A stretch of DNA of 64,000 nt from Bacteroidota bacterium (lineage in GTDB: Bacteria; Bacteroidota; Bacteroidia; AKYH767-A; 2013-40CM-41-45), in NCBI GenBank assembly GCA_016720935.1, contig JADKJP010000004.1:434001-498000 (forward strand), written 5' to 3'. Positions 44,698 through 54,491 of the stretch are shown in pieces. The notes under the pieces were generated by a model. That model had not been told where the DNA came from and did no database searches. It saw only the letters and a program-made list of their open reading frames with translations. Each line of letters starts with the position of its first letter. Position 1 is the first letter of the stretch. The translations under genes and the position numbers were made by a program.

Positions 44698-46485
44698 TCA
44701 ATCCAGCTTCAGAACGGCCATAAAGGCTTGCTGCGGAATTTCCACATTACCTACCTGACGCATACGTTTCTTTCCTTCTTTCTGCTTCTCGAGAAGTTTA
44801 CGTTTACGGGAGATGTCACCACCATAACATTTAGCGGTAACGTCCTTACGAAGCGCTTTTACCGTTTCACGGGCGATGATCTTGGAACCGATACTTGCCT
44901 GTATGATGATTTCGAATTGCTGACGGGTAATGAGCTCTTTCAGCTTTTCACACATTTTCTTTCCAAATTCGAACGAGTGACTGCGGTGAACAAGAGCCGA
45001 CAAAGCATCAACCGGTTCTCCATTGAGACGGATATCCAGCTTTACCAGGTCACTTTCATGATAACCGATCGGATGGTAGTCAAATGAAGCGTAACCCTTG
45101 GAAATGGATTTCAGCTTATCATAAAAATCAAAGACAATTTCGGCAAGTGGCATGTTGAATTGCAATTCCACCCGATCGGTGGTGAGGTAATGCTGGTTCA
45201 CAATATTCCCTCTTTTACCAATACACAAAGTCATGATCGGGCCAATGAATTCAGCTTTGGTGATGATCTGCGCTTTGATATACGGCTCTTCAATTTTCAA
45301 AAGAAAATTCGGATCCGGCATCTCACTCGGATTGTGAATCTCAGTTACTTCACCATTGGTGAGGTAAGCAGTATAACTAACGTTAGGAACCGTTGTAATT
45401 ACGGTCATGTTGAATTCACGCTCCAGTCGTTCCTGGATAATTTCCATGTGTAGCATTCCAAGGAAGCCGCAACGGAAACCAAATCCAAGGGCTGCGGAAC
45501 TTTCCGGCTGAAACACAAGGGAAGCATCATTGAGCTGGAGCTTCTCCATGGAATTACGAAGTTCTTCGTACTCATCGGTGTCAACAGGGTAGATACCGGC
45601 AAAAACCATGGGCTTTACATCCTCAAAACCTTTGATGGCTTCAGCACAGGGTTTGTCCAGATGGGTAATCGTATCACCAACTTTTACTTCACGTGCTTCT
45701 TTGATCCCTGAGATGATATATCCCACATCACCGGCTTTTACAACCGGTCGGGTTTCTTTTTCTAGCTTGAGAATTCCGATTTCATCGGCAACATAGTGAT
45801 TCCCTGTTGCGACAAACTGAACACGGTCGCCTTTGCGGATTTCACCATCAAACACCCGGAAATATGCAATGATTCCGCGGAAGGAATTAAATACTGAATC
45901 AAAAATAAGTGCTTTCAAAGGAGCATCCGGATTCCCTTTAGGAGCAGGAATTCTGGTGATGATGGCTTCAAGAATAGCTTCGATACCCAGACCGGTTTTT
46001 GCACTGGCAGGAATAATCGCGTCACGTTCACAGCCAACCAGATCAACAATTTGATCTTTTACCATTTCCGGTTCCGCACTCGGTAAGTCAATTTTATTAA
46101 GAATAGGAATGATCGTCAAATCATGCTCCATCGCCAGATACAGATTGGAAATGGTTTGCGCCTGAATACCCTGAGCAGCATCTACAATCAACAGTGCTCC
46201 TTCGCAAGCGGCAATAGAACGGGAAACTTCGTATGAAAAGTCTACGTGACCGGGAGTGTCAATCAGATTAAGAATGAAATCTTCGCCCTTAAAAGAGTAT
46301 TTCATTTGAATCGCGTGACTCTTGATGGTAATCCCACGCTCACGCTCCAGATCCATATCATCCAATACCTGATCCTGTGCCTGCCGGGAAGTGATCGTTT
46401 TGGTAAATTCAAGCAAACGATCCGCAAGGGTGCTTTTCCCGTGATCAATATGGGCGATAATACAGAAATTTCTAATGTTCTTCAC
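44698..46485 (-). CDS. lepA: Elongation factor 4 (LepA)
   Basis: This ribosome-bound GTPase back-translocates or remodels stalled ribosomes. The 595-aa protein shows the G1 motif AHIDHGKSTLADRL, G3 DTPGHVDFSYEVSRS and G4 NKIDLPSA, and the LepA-specific C-terminal domain (SIGSKIIARETVKALRKDVTAKCYGGDISRKRKLLEKQKEGKKRM). The start is a GTG at 46485; no upstream ATG exists close by and the protein begins exactly at the family N-terminus (KNIRNFCIIAHIDHGKST). Confidence 0.97.
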   Translation of the reverse strand: MKNIRNFCIIAHIDHGKSTLADRLLEFTKTITSRQAQDQVLDDMDLERERGITIKSHAIQMKYSFKGEDFILNLIDTPGHVDFSYEVSRSIAACEGALLIVDAAQGIQAQTISNLYLAMEHDLTIIPILNKIDLPSAEPEMVKDQIVDLVGCERDAIIPASAKTGLGIEAILEAIITRIPAPKGNPDAPLKALIFDSVFNSFRGIIAYFRVFDGEIRKGDRVQFVATGNHYVADEIGILKLEKETRPVVKAGDVGYIISGIKEAREVKVGDTITHLDKPCAEAIKGFEDVKPMVFAGIYPVDTDEYEELRNSMEKLQLNDASLVFQPESSAALGFGFRCGFLGMLHMEIIQERLEREFNMTVITTVPNVSYTAYLTNGEVTEIHNPSEMPDPNFLLKIEEPYIKAQIITKAEFIGPIMTLCIGKRGNIVNQHYLTTDRVELQFNMPLAEIVFDFYDKLKSISKGYASFDYHPIGYHESDLVKLDIRLNGEPVDALSALVHRSHSFEFGKKMCEKLKELITRQQFEIIIQASIGSKIIARETVKALRKDVTAKCYGGDISRKRKLLEKQKEGKKRMRQVGNVEIPQQAFMAVLKLD

Positions 46486-46689
46486 TTCAATATAATAAGT
46501 AAGAGGCTGATTTAAAACTAATTACCAAAAAGACTATGAGCTTAAAAGGAGATTTTAGCCGGCATTCCATGTCTTTTCAGGAAATCCACTGCCGCGAAGG
46601 TACGCTTTTTTCAGGGAAGAAACAGGCCTGTGGTTTGAAGGTTAGGGCAGCTGATATGGAAGGAATAATAAGGGCCTGAGCGCGAATGA

Positions 46690-46750
46690 TTGTAGATTCT
46701 AGATTTTAGATTGTTGATTTTTTGGTGTTGATTATTGATTGTTTGATTTT
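46690..46750. repeat. Degenerate GATT-rich repeat
   Basis: This AT-rich tract of imperfect gattgtagatt/gattgttgatt units lies in the gap between lepA and the T9SS type B gene. It resembles the perfect heptanucleotide tract near 8.3 kb. No coding content. Confidence 0.55.
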
Positions 46751-46783
46751 TGAAAAATTTCAAAATTAAATGAGAGGCAAATG

Positions 46784-46791
46784 TATATTTG
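46784..46791 (+). promoter_or_regulatory. Bacteroidota -7 promoter box for the T9SS type B gene
   Basis: TATATTTG matches TAnnTTTG exactly and lies 34 nt before the TTG start codon of the following gene, supporting that start. No -33 match at standard spacing. Confidence 0.45.
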
Positions 46792-46825
46792 TGAGCATCA
46801 CGTTCTCCTCTGATCACAAACCTCT

Positions 46826-48877
46826 TTGAATAGAAAAGCTACTCATTTCATTATCTGCAAAGCCTTGTTGCTTGCCCTGATTTTCATTGTTTCTTCTCAG
46901 GACACACAGGCAAGCCATGCAGCCGCGGCGGATATTAGTTATGCTTGTATACCGGGTAACCAGGTAAAAGTGACTGTAAATCTGTATTCAGATTGCGCTG
47001 CAACCGGTCAGCAGATTTACACTACTCTCGACATCCAATACACATCTGTTTCCTGCGCTGCAAATGGGATATCCACAATACCACTGCTGAGCGGAGGTGG
47101 AATCGAGGTGCCAACAGGCGACTATCCCGACTGCGGCGCTACTACCTGCAACGGAGGTTCCGCTTATGGAATCAGGAAATATGTGTACGAAGGAACATTT
47201 ACCTTACCTCAAGCCTGTAACGACTGGGTTCTGGGCTGTGAGCTCATCAACAGAAATGGAATTATCACCACTGTGAATTCGGCTAATTTGTATTCCATTT
47301 ATCTCGAAGCCTCTCTCGACAACCTGAATTATCCTTCAAACACCTCACCAACCTTTGGAAACGGCCCGGTAGCATTAACTTGTTTGAACCAGGTTGTAAA
47401 CTATAACGAACAGGCTTTTGATGCAGATGCCGATTCTCTGGCTTATTCATTAATCCCTGCCCGGGGATCCCTGGGTTCCGGTAATCCTGTAGTGGATCTT
47501 AGTTATGCAGGAAGCTTGTCCGCTTCAAATCCCTTGTCGACAACTTCAGGTACAAGTATTGGAAATCCCGGTGGTATTTTAAGTTTCAGTCCGGATCAAT
47601 TACAGGTAGGAGTTGTAGTGATTCGTATCGATGAATACCGAAATGGTACGCTGATCGGATCAGTCATGCGGGATATGCAAATCAATGTGCAGGCTTTATG
47701 CAACATTGTTCCTGAATTAGAACAATCTTCTATCGGAGCAACACTTTGTACAAATACTCTGCTTGATATTCACCTGGATCAACCGGTGCAGTGCACATCA
47801 CTCTCTGTTGATGGATCTGAGTTCCGTTTACTGGGGCCCAATAACACACCATTGCCTATTGCCTCCGCTGCGGCAATTGGCTGTTCGGGTGGATACACTG
47901 ACAACATTCAGGTGACTCTTGTGAATCCACTCAATCAAAATGGTGTCTATTCATTATGGACAAAACGGGGAAATGATCTGGATGTACTTCTGAACAGATG
48001 CGGAAATGACATGACAGAAAACGACACACTTTCATTTTCTGTGAATGATTGTTTCAGCGGGATTATGGACTTGCTGAATGTCAGTGTCAATAATACAAAT
48101 GATGCTATGGTCATCACCTGGTTGATACCGGCCGGTGTGAGTGGCAGCAACTTCGTCAACTATCAGCTATACCGTAGCGACCTTCTCAGCGGACCCTACA
48201 CAACTCTTGGCACCATCAATACACTGACTGATACAGTATACACCGACAATACCGCAAACGTAGAATTACAGCCCTACAGTTATGCTGTGAAAGCCTCGCT
48301 GAACAATGGATATACTACACCCTTGTCCGATTCAATACAAAGCATTTTCCTTCAATGCAGCCCGTCAGCTGATTCACTTTCAATGGATCTAAGCTGGACT
48401 TCCTACATTGGCTGGAATGCTCCCGTTTATGAAATTGTGCAAATTGACAGTCTTGGAAACACCTTTATTGTTTCCGGATCATCAACAACCGGCACTACTT
48501 TTCATTACACAAAACCCACGCAAAACGGGCTTTATCATGTACGTGTCCGCACATCCAACAATGGCAATCCTGAACTTATTTCGCTTTCAAACTGGTGTGA
48601 ATTCCGGATCGTAAACACCGAGGTTGTTGTTCCAAATGTTTTTACACCAAATGATGACAAACGAAACGATATATTTGTGGTCCGGAATCTGGAACAGTAT
48701 CCAAATAGTAGTCTGCTTGTTTATGATCGCTGGGGCAAGGAAGTTTACAAAAGCAACAATTATCAAAACGACTGGAACGGCGGCGATGTGAAAGATGGAA
48801 CTTACTATTACATCCTGAAAGTTGCCGATTCAAAAGCAACAGAACATCGTGGTACATTATCAATTTTCCGAAAATAA
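46826..48877 (+). CDS. Large secreted protein with gliding-motility (CHU_C, T9SS type B) C-terminal domain
   Basis: This 683-aa exported protein has a signal peptide (hydrophobic LLLALIFIVSS, cleavage near residue 29). A region of about 270 residues begins HAAAADISYACIPGNQVKVTV, followed by fibronectin-III-like stretches. The last about 80 residues (VVPNVFTPNDDKRNDIFVV, LLVYDRWGKEVYKSNNYQNDWNG, GTYYYILKVAD) are the CHU_C gliding-motility-associated domain used by type IX type B secretion. It shares its N-terminal layout with the 880-aa protein at 51834. The start is a TTG preceded by a promoter box; no ATG exists before the signal peptide. Confidence 0.85.
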   Translation: MNRKATHFIICKALLLALIFIVSSQDTQASHAAAADISYACIPGNQVKVTVNLYSDCAATGQQIYTTLDIQYTSVSCAANGISTIPLLSGGGIEVPTGDYPDCGATTCNGGSAYGIRKYVYEGTFTLPQACNDWVLGCELINRNGIITTVNSANLYSIYLEASLDNLNYPSNTSPTFGNGPVALTCLNQVVNYNEQAFDADADSLAYSLIPARGSLGSGNPVVDLSYAGSLSASNPLSTTSGTSIGNPGGILSFSPDQLQVGVVVIRIDEYRNGTLIGSVMRDMQINVQALCNIVPELEQSSIGATLCTNTLLDIHLDQPVQCTSLSVDGSEFRLLGPNNTPLPIASAAAIGCSGGYTDNIQVTLVNPLNQNGVYSLWTKRGNDLDVLLNRCGNDMTENDTLSFSVNDCFSGIMDLLNVSVNNTNDAMVITWLIPAGVSGSNFVNYQLYRSDLLSGPYTTLGTINTLTDTVYTDNTANVELQPYSYAVKASLNNGYTTPLSDSIQSIFLQCSPSADSLSMDLSWTSYIGWNAPVYEIVQIDSLGNTFIVSGSSTTGTTFHYTKPTQNGLYHVRVRTSNNGNPELISLSNWCEFRIVNTEVVVPNVFTPNDDKRNDIFVVRNLEQYPNSSLLVYDRWGKEVYKSNNYQNDWNGGDVKDGTYYYILKVADSKATEHRGTLSIFRK

Positions 48878-48895
48878 TATTCATCACCCTGCTTT

Positions 48896-49852
48896 ATGAA
48901 AGTTATCGAGCATCTGAATCGTGCAAAAGGCAAGACTTTATTCTCCGTAGAAATACTCCCTCCATTAAAAGGGAAAAGTATTCAGAGCATTTACGATATC
49001 CTGGATCCGATCATGGATTTCAAACCCAGCTTTGTGGATGTTACTTATCACCGCGAAGAATACGTGTACAAAAAGCACAGCAACGGTTTGCTTGAAAAAA
49101 TTTCCATGAGAAAAAGGCCGGGAACGGTCGGGATCTGTGCCGCCATTATCAATCACTACAAAGTAGATACAGTACCACATATCATTTGCGGAGGTTTCTC
49201 AAGAGAAGAAACAGAAAACGCGCTCATCGATCTGAGTTTTTTGGGAATCGACAATGTATTGTTGCTTCGTGGTGACGCGATCAAATCAGAGCCTGTATTC
49301 GAACCTCATCCTTTTGGTCACAAATACGCACTCGATCTTGTGATGCAGGTGGTGAACATGAACAAAGGCATTTATCTCGACGAAGAATTAAAGGATGTAG
49401 CTTCTTCCAATTTCTGTATCGGTGTCGCCGGTTATCCTGAGAAACATTTCGAAGCTCCAAATCTGCGTACCGATTTGAAATACCTCAAAGCGAAAATTGA
49501 TGCAGGAGCGGAATACATCGTAACGCAAATGTTTTTTGACAACTCCAAATATTTTGAGTTTATCGAAAAATGCAGAGAGGCCGGGATCAATGTTCCCATT
49601 ATTCCCGGACTGAAACCAATCACCACCAAAAAACAATGCACTTCCCTGCCAAAGGTTTTTCATGTGGATCTTCCCGATTCATTAATTGACGAAATAGAAA
49701 AATGCAAAACAGATAAGGAAGTAAAAGAAGTTGGTATTGAGTTTTGCATCCAACAGAGCAAGGAACTAATGAAAGCAGGCGTTCCGTGTTTGCATTACTA
49801 TACAATGGGAAATGCGGAGATTACTTGCAGGATAGCTAAGAAGGTTTTTTAA
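48896..49852 (+). CDS. metF: 5,10-methylenetetrahydrofolate reductase
   Basis: This enzyme reduces 5,10-methylene-THF to 5-methyl-THF for methionine synthesis, using FAD. The 318-aa TIM-barrel protein shows FSVEILPPLKG at the start (the catalytic Glu in the usual FE/VE position), FLGIDNVLLLRGDA and YIVTQMFFDN. It follows the T9SS type B gene by 18 bp, so it may be read from the same transcript despite the unrelated product. Confidence 0.96.
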   Translation: MKVIEHLNRAKGKTLFSVEILPPLKGKSIQSIYDILDPIMDFKPSFVDVTYHREEYVYKKHSNGLLEKISMRKRPGTVGICAAIINHYKVDTVPHIICGGFSREETENALIDLSFLGIDNVLLLRGDAIKSEPVFEPHPFGHKYALDLVMQVVNMNKGIYLDEELKDVASSNFCIGVAGYPEKHFEAPNLRTDLKYLKAKIDAGAEYIVTQMFFDNSKYFEFIEKCREAGINVPIIPGLKPITTKKQCTSLPKVFHVDLPDSLIDEIEKCKTDKEVKEVGIEFCIQQSKELMKAGVPCLHYYTMGNAEITCRIAKKVF

Positions 49853-49950
49853 TTTTACTGGTATTTTTCTTCAAATCATTTTTCAAAGTGGCATAAAATA
49901 TCCTGCTTCTTTTGGATGTACACAATCAATTTTGCAATCATCTTTGCAAA

Positions 49951-50484
49951 ATGAAAACATCAATAGATGCCGTCATCCGTGGCAAGATTTTCGAAGTCCG
50001 TGGTAAGAAGGTAATGCCAGACTCTGATCTGGCAGAGCTCTACAAAGTTCAGACAAAAGAACTGAATCAGGCAGTCAAAAGAAATCTGAGCAGGTTTCCC
50101 GAAGAATTTATGTTTACTCTTACTGAAGAGGAATGGACTTCTCTAAGGTCACAAATTGTGACCTTAGAAACCGGTCGTGGAAAACATAAAAAATTTACTC
50201 CAAGAGTTTTTACAGAATACGGAGTTATAATGGCCGCATCAGTACTACGAAGCAAGATCGCCATCAGGATGAACATTGCAATAATCCGTTCATTCATAGC
50301 ATTGAGGGAAATGGCAATGGAGCATATGGAGTTGCGAAAGTTGGTTCTTCAGCTGGAGAAAAAATTTGATTTTAAATTCAATTCAATCGAACATGTACTC
50401 GAATATCTTCTGAGTGAAAAAAAAGCAGCAAAACTCCGTGATAACAGGAGGAGAATCGGATTTAAGGCAATTAAATTGAAATAA
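49951..50484 (+). CDS. ORF6N-domain DNA-binding protein (phage antirepressor-like)
   Basis: This 177-aa protein has an N-terminal ORF6N domain (about residues 5-95, VIRGKIFEVRGKKVMPDSDLAELYKV and NLSRFPEEFMFTLTEEEW), a domain of phage and plasmid antirepressor/regulatory proteins. A helical tail (MAMEHMELRKLVLQLEKKF) follows. The ATG at 49951 is used, since the longer TTG-initiated frame adds a non-domain segment overlapping a TAnnTTTG-like box. No other phage gene is nearby, so it is a solitary remnant or a recruited regulator. Target unknown. Confidence 0.82.
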   Translation: MKTSIDAVIRGKIFEVRGKKVMPDSDLAELYKVQTKELNQAVKRNLSRFPEEFMFTLTEEEWTSLRSQIVTLETGRGKHKKFTPRVFTEYGVIMAASVLRSKIAIRMNIAIIRSFIALREMAMEHMELRKLVLQLEKKFDFKFNSIEHVLEYLLSEKKAAKLRDNRRRIGFKAIKLK

Positions 50485-50593
50485 GAAATCAATAAATTGA
50501 AGTTTCCTGTTATTTTTGATTTGATTAATCGCTAGATTAGCACTTCAGACCAACCTTGTTTCAATTCTTTCATTTAAACTAAATACAATTTCA

Positions 50594-51154
50594 ATGTATT
50601 TGCTGAGGCTAGTAATTTGCACTTTTTGTTTTTTAATTCTGTCTGAAAAGCATTCAATTGCCCAAGACACTACTCAGCACCGGATCGCGATCCTCACCTC
50701 TCCCAGTGCACTGGTAACAGGAAATTACGCGAAAGTCAAAGTAAGGATTCAGGCACAAATTAAATCCAGATTTGTGGTAGGCACAGATGTCAAATACTTT
50801 TTCTCAAGAGTGTATCCCGGCTATCAGGTTTTGCCTTTTGCAAAATTCTTTTTCAGAGAAAATAACTCAAAAGGGTTTTACTTGTATGTGAATGCATTCT
50901 ACGGACAAAGCAAAGGCATGCCGGATAAAAAAGAAAAATATTACCCATGTTATGGAGCCGGTTTTGGTGGTGGATTTCAGGCTTTGTTTGGACATAATAA
51001 ACGAGGCATTCTTGATCTTGCTCTCGGCGTAAAAGGCATAGAAACAAAAGCGAATCTGAGCATGAGCAATGTTCCGGAATCTTATGATGACTATTATTTC
51101 ATTGGCCCCGGATCAATTGTAGATGGAATGATAGGAATCGGATTTCGTTTTTGA
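50594..51154 (+). CDS. Exported hypothetical protein, outer-membrane beta-barrel-like
   Basis: This 186-aa protein has a signal peptide (cleavage near residue 24, HSIAQ). The mature part is beta-rich and aromatic (VKVRIQAQIKSRFVVGTDVKYFF, GFYLYVNAFYG, GFGGGFQALFGHNKRGIL) and ends in GMIGIGFRF, with a terminal aromatic residue as in outer-membrane barrels. No family named with confidence. Confidence 0.7.
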   Translation: MYLLRLVICTFCFLILSEKHSIAQDTTQHRIAILTSPSALVTGNYAKVKVRIQAQIKSRFVVGTDVKYFFSRVYPGYQVLPFAKFFFRENNSKGFYLYVNAFYGQSKGMPDKKEKYYPCYGAGFGGGFQALFGHNKRGILDLALGVKGIETKANLSMSNVPESYDDYYFIGPGSIVDGMIGIGFRF

Positions 51155-51190
51155 TTCAGCAAGAATCTGAAAATCTGAAATAGAAAATAC

Positions 51191-51781
51191 TCAGTTTTTT
51201 ACTGGCATCAGTCTTGCCACATATTTCCCGATCACATCAAATTCAATATTTACAAAATCACCTGTTTTCAGAGTATGAAAATTCGTGTGCTCCCAGGTGA
51301 AAGGGATGATGGCTACAGAAAATGAATGGTCTTTTGATTCAACAACGGTCAGCGAAACTCCGTTTACACAAACGGAACCTTTTTCCACTGTGACATTCTC
51401 CGAGCTGTACGGGTATTTGAAATAAAAAAGCCAGCTTCCATTCTGTTCTTCGATTCGAGTAACCTCCGCGACAGTATCCACATGACCCTGTACGATGTGT
51501 CCATCCAAACGGTCACCCAGTTTCATGCATCGTTCGAGATTGATTTTATCACCGGACTTTAAAGATCCGAGATTGGTTCGTTTCAATGTTTCATCAATGG
51601 CCGTGACTTTATATTCATTTCCTTTGATTTCAACAACTGTGAGACACACTCCATTGTGAGCAACACTTTGATCTACTTTCAATCCAGGAGTAAAAGCCGT
51701 GGTAATCGTAAGAATCAGGTTGCTGTTTTCTTTACGAACTTCACTGACAGTCCCCAATTCTTCAATAATTCCTGTAAACAT
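51191..51781 (-). CDS. ribE: Riboflavin synthase, alpha chain
   Basis: This enzyme makes riboflavin by dismutation of two 6,7-dimethyl-8-ribityllumazine molecules. The 196-aa protein has two lumazine-binding barrels in tandem (about 1-88 and 97-188). Conserved features are MFTGIIEELGTV at the N-terminus, SVAHNGVCLTVV, DGHIVQGHVDTVA and GSVCVNGVSLTVV. It is a single gene here; other rib genes are not adjacent. Confidence 0.95.
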   Translation of the reverse strand: MFTGIIEELGTVSEVRKENSNLILTITTAFTPGLKVDQSVAHNGVCLTVVEIKGNEYKVTAIDETLKRTNLGSLKSGDKINLERCMKLGDRLDGHIVQGHVDTVAEVTRIEEQNGSWLFYFKYPYSSENVTVEKGSVCVNGVSLTVVESKDHSFSVAIIPFTWEHTNFHTLKTGDFVNIEFDVIGKYVARLMPVKN

Positions 51782-51833
51782 TTAGCAGATTTTATTTCGT
51801 GCAGAATCTAAAGAGCGCTGCAATTCGGATAAA

Positions 51834-54476
51834 TTAATTACCACGGATAAGGTGTATATAGCCGTTGAGCTGAATGGATTCCACTCCACTCACACGGTAA
51901 AAATTCACACGACAAGTGTAGTAGTACACACCTTCCGGACAATCCGTCTTAGCATCCTTGCTCTTTCCGTCCCAATTGATGTCTTTATCATTCGTTTCAA
52001 AAACAAGTGTTCCCCAACGATTGTAAATTTTCATTTCAACATCCTTTACATTCTTGTAAGGCGGACAATTTTTTGCCTGCAATTCCGAAGATGTTGTTGA
52101 ATCACAAGGATGAAAAAGATCGTTGTTGTTGTCGTTGTTCGGAGTAAATACAGATGGCAAAACATATTGCCGGCAAGTATCCACACAAACAGCTAATGGA
52201 TTCAGACTTTCATTTCCAACGGAATCAACGGCGGTGACTTTATAACAGCCCGCAAGGATACTCAGATTTTTATGCAGGTAAATAGTATCTGTTGGCACTA
52301 CAATCGAATCAATTCGCTCAAAAGCGGAGCTTTGTGATGGCGCATAATAGATGTAATATTTCAAAACATCATCCGCACAGCTAAGATTCGGATTGGTCCA
52401 CTCCAGCCTGTTCAGGTTGTCGCTACAGAATGATTGAACTGTAAGGTTTGGATTGCATGGATTGACATTGTCCAGCGGACTTCCACAAACACGCTGCGAA
52501 CGATTCAAAATCGGGTCAACATATCCGGGGAATGAATACAAGCCTATACTGCGGATGTAATAACAATAGGTATTTCCGTTGACAAGACCGGTGTCCGTAT
52601 ATGTCTGCAGCGAAGTTGTGTCCAGCAAATTATAAAGCCCTGAAACAACATCTTTTTTATACACTTCATAATACTCATTCAACCAGGGAACATTTTCAGT
52701 CCAGGAAAGAACCATGCGGTTGTCGCTTGGCGCTAGTGACAGGAAAACACTGCTTGCTTTTGTTGAACTTCCTTTTAGAACAAGCGAACTGTTTTGGGTG
52801 TAATACAATTCAACTTTGTAAGTCCACTGGAAATTCACTGTGTTGACGAGTGTATCAATATAAATGGTATCGTTCAGATCATTGAATATCGCAACCTGGT
52901 TGAATGAAACCCCATCCTGTGAATGATACAATCTGTACTGATAAGGCGGAGGATCCTGTATTGTATCCAGATCTGTCGGTTTGCTCCAGGCAACATAGAC
53001 CGAACCGGTGAGCAGATCCGTTGTGCGAACATCCGCGTTTGTAAGAACTGGAAGATCTTTCTTCAAGGTAACGCATGTTTGAGGTGTCGCGCAACTTTCC
53101 GAACCGCCGGGATAAACTGCAGTCACGAGATAACAATACTGTACACCGGTAGACAAACCCGCGCCGTTATTATTATCGCTAAAGGTGGTATCGTTGATCG
53201 AAGAATTTGTTCCGATGAGAGAATAGCCAGCATAAGCCGGAGCTCCATTATCACATGGACATTCGATAGTACCATTGTACATTCCGGTTCTTCGATAGAT
53301 CCTGTACCCGGTTGCTCCGATGCAACCGGGAGGACTCCAGGTCAGGTCTACAATGTTTCCATTCGCTACAGCGCTTGGATTCACAGGCGGCAAACCGATG
53401 ACACGTATCATCACACTCTTCAGGTTCACAAGTCGTGTTGTATCTGTGTCCTGAGCTTTAAACTGAGCATAGTAAGGTTGTGTACGCACATTCGCGCAAG
53501 TGGTAGGCCAGCTGAAATGAGAGATTACTGTGTCATTATTCAACTGAACCGGAGTGAAAGTAGCAGGGTTCGCAACAACAAAAGGGCCACCACTTGCTGT
53601 AAGAATCACTGAATTGCCATCGGGATCATAGGCAGTTACATCAAAATTCAAAGTATCGCCGGCAACTACACAAGTATCCGCGATCGGAAAAAACTCAGGC
53701 GGATGATTTGCACAGCTTCCGATCAAAATCTGCATATCACGGGTGACATATCCGATCAATGAACCGTTTCTCCATTCATTGATTCTGAAAGCGACATTGT
53801 ATTCCCCTTCCTGAATAGGCGAATCCCATGTAAGGTCCCCTGTGACCGGATTTATATCGAATGTATTGGATGCTGTAGGAAAGGTGTATCCGGGAATCGG
53901 ATCACCATTAGCGCCACGACAAACAGTGAGTTCGTATGACAGGCTATCTCCATCCGGATCAAATGCTCCTGGGTTGTGAATGAAAATTCTGTTGAGGCAA
54001 CCCTGATCAATGGGAGGATAAGTGAGAACAGGAGTACTGTTTGGTTGTCCCTGAAATGGATTGATGATTAATGCCGTCTCCACATAAAATGGAACCTCTA
54101 CGGAGTTCGGAATATTGATTACATCAGCATTCCGGTTCGGATCTTCGAAATGAAAAATGAAAGTTCCGTTTCCGCTATAGGTGTGATATCCTTCATAAAT
54201 ATTTTTGGAGATATCGTTACCCAAATCGATTTTTTGGATCCGTACAAATACTGCGCGAGGAGAACCATCTCCCCAATACACAGAATCTAATGTCGGACGA
54301 TCGGCTGCGGAACTACTCGTCTTTGTATAGGTGATGATGGTTCCTTTATAATACAAAGCCGGAGGAGGACCAATATATGTAAGATACATCTCTCCTGCCC
54401 TGTTGTGCGTTGCATAGGTCAGAGATGAAAAAATGAAGAACGGAACAAAGAGAGAAAAAAATCTTTTCAAAACCAT
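51834..54476 (-). CDS. Large secreted fibronectin-III protein with gliding-motility (CHU_C, T9SS type B) domain
   Basis: This 880-aa exported protein has a signal peptide (LFVPFFIFSSLTYA) and an N-terminal region opening THNRAGEMYLTYIG that includes SSAADRPTLDSVYWGDGS. That module recurs in Bacteroidota gliding-associated proteins. Several Fn3-like repeats follow (residues about 365-770), then the CHU_C domain (LPSVFTPNNDNNNDLFHPCD, MKIYNRWGTLVFETNDKDINWDG, GVYYYTCRVNFY). It is placed 15 bp after mqnC and could be co-transcribed. It is likely anchored or displayed at the surface by T9SS. Confidence 0.85.
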   Translation of the reverse strand: MVLKRFFSLFVPFFIFSSLTYATHNRAGEMYLTYIGPPPALYYKGTIITYTKTSSSAADRPTLDSVYWGDGSPRAVFVRIQKIDLGNDISKNIYEGYHTYSGNGTFIFHFEDPNRNADVINIPNSVEVPFYVETALIINPFQGQPNSTPVLTYPPIDQGCLNRIFIHNPGAFDPDGDSLSYELTVCRGANGDPIPGYTFPTASNTFDINPVTGDLTWDSPIQEGEYNVAFRINEWRNGSLIGYVTRDMQILIGSCANHPPEFFPIADTCVVAGDTLNFDVTAYDPDGNSVILTASGGPFVVANPATFTPVQLNNDTVISHFSWPTTCANVRTQPYYAQFKAQDTDTTRLVNLKSVMIRVIGLPPVNPSAVANGNIVDLTWSPPGCIGATGYRIYRRTGMYNGTIECPCDNGAPAYAGYSLIGTNSSINDTTFSDNNNGAGLSTGVQYCYLVTAVYPGGSESCATPQTCVTLKKDLPVLTNADVRTTDLLTGSVYVAWSKPTDLDTIQDPPPYQYRLYHSQDGVSFNQVAIFNDLNDTIYIDTLVNTVNFQWTYKVELYYTQNSSLVLKGSSTKASSVFLSLAPSDNRMVLSWTENVPWLNEYYEVYKKDVVSGLYNLLDTTSLQTYTDTGLVNGNTYCYYIRSIGLYSFPGYVDPILNRSQRVCGSPLDNVNPCNPNLTVQSFCSDNLNRLEWTNPNLSCADDVLKYYIYYAPSQSSAFERIDSIVVPTDTIYLHKNLSILAGCYKVTAVDSVGNESLNPLAVCVDTCRQYVLPSVFTPNNDNNNDLFHPCDSTTSSELQAKNCPPYKNVKDVEMKIYNRWGTLVFETNDKDINWDGKSKDAKTDCPEGVYYYTCRVNFYRVSGVESIQLNGYIHLIRGN

Positions 54477-54491
54477 CAGTTTCAGAATGGA

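Noticed and set aside
52923..53612. 229-aa plus-strand open frame
   Set aside because: Shadow of the 880-aa T9SS type B protein on the other strand, with no domain or signal.
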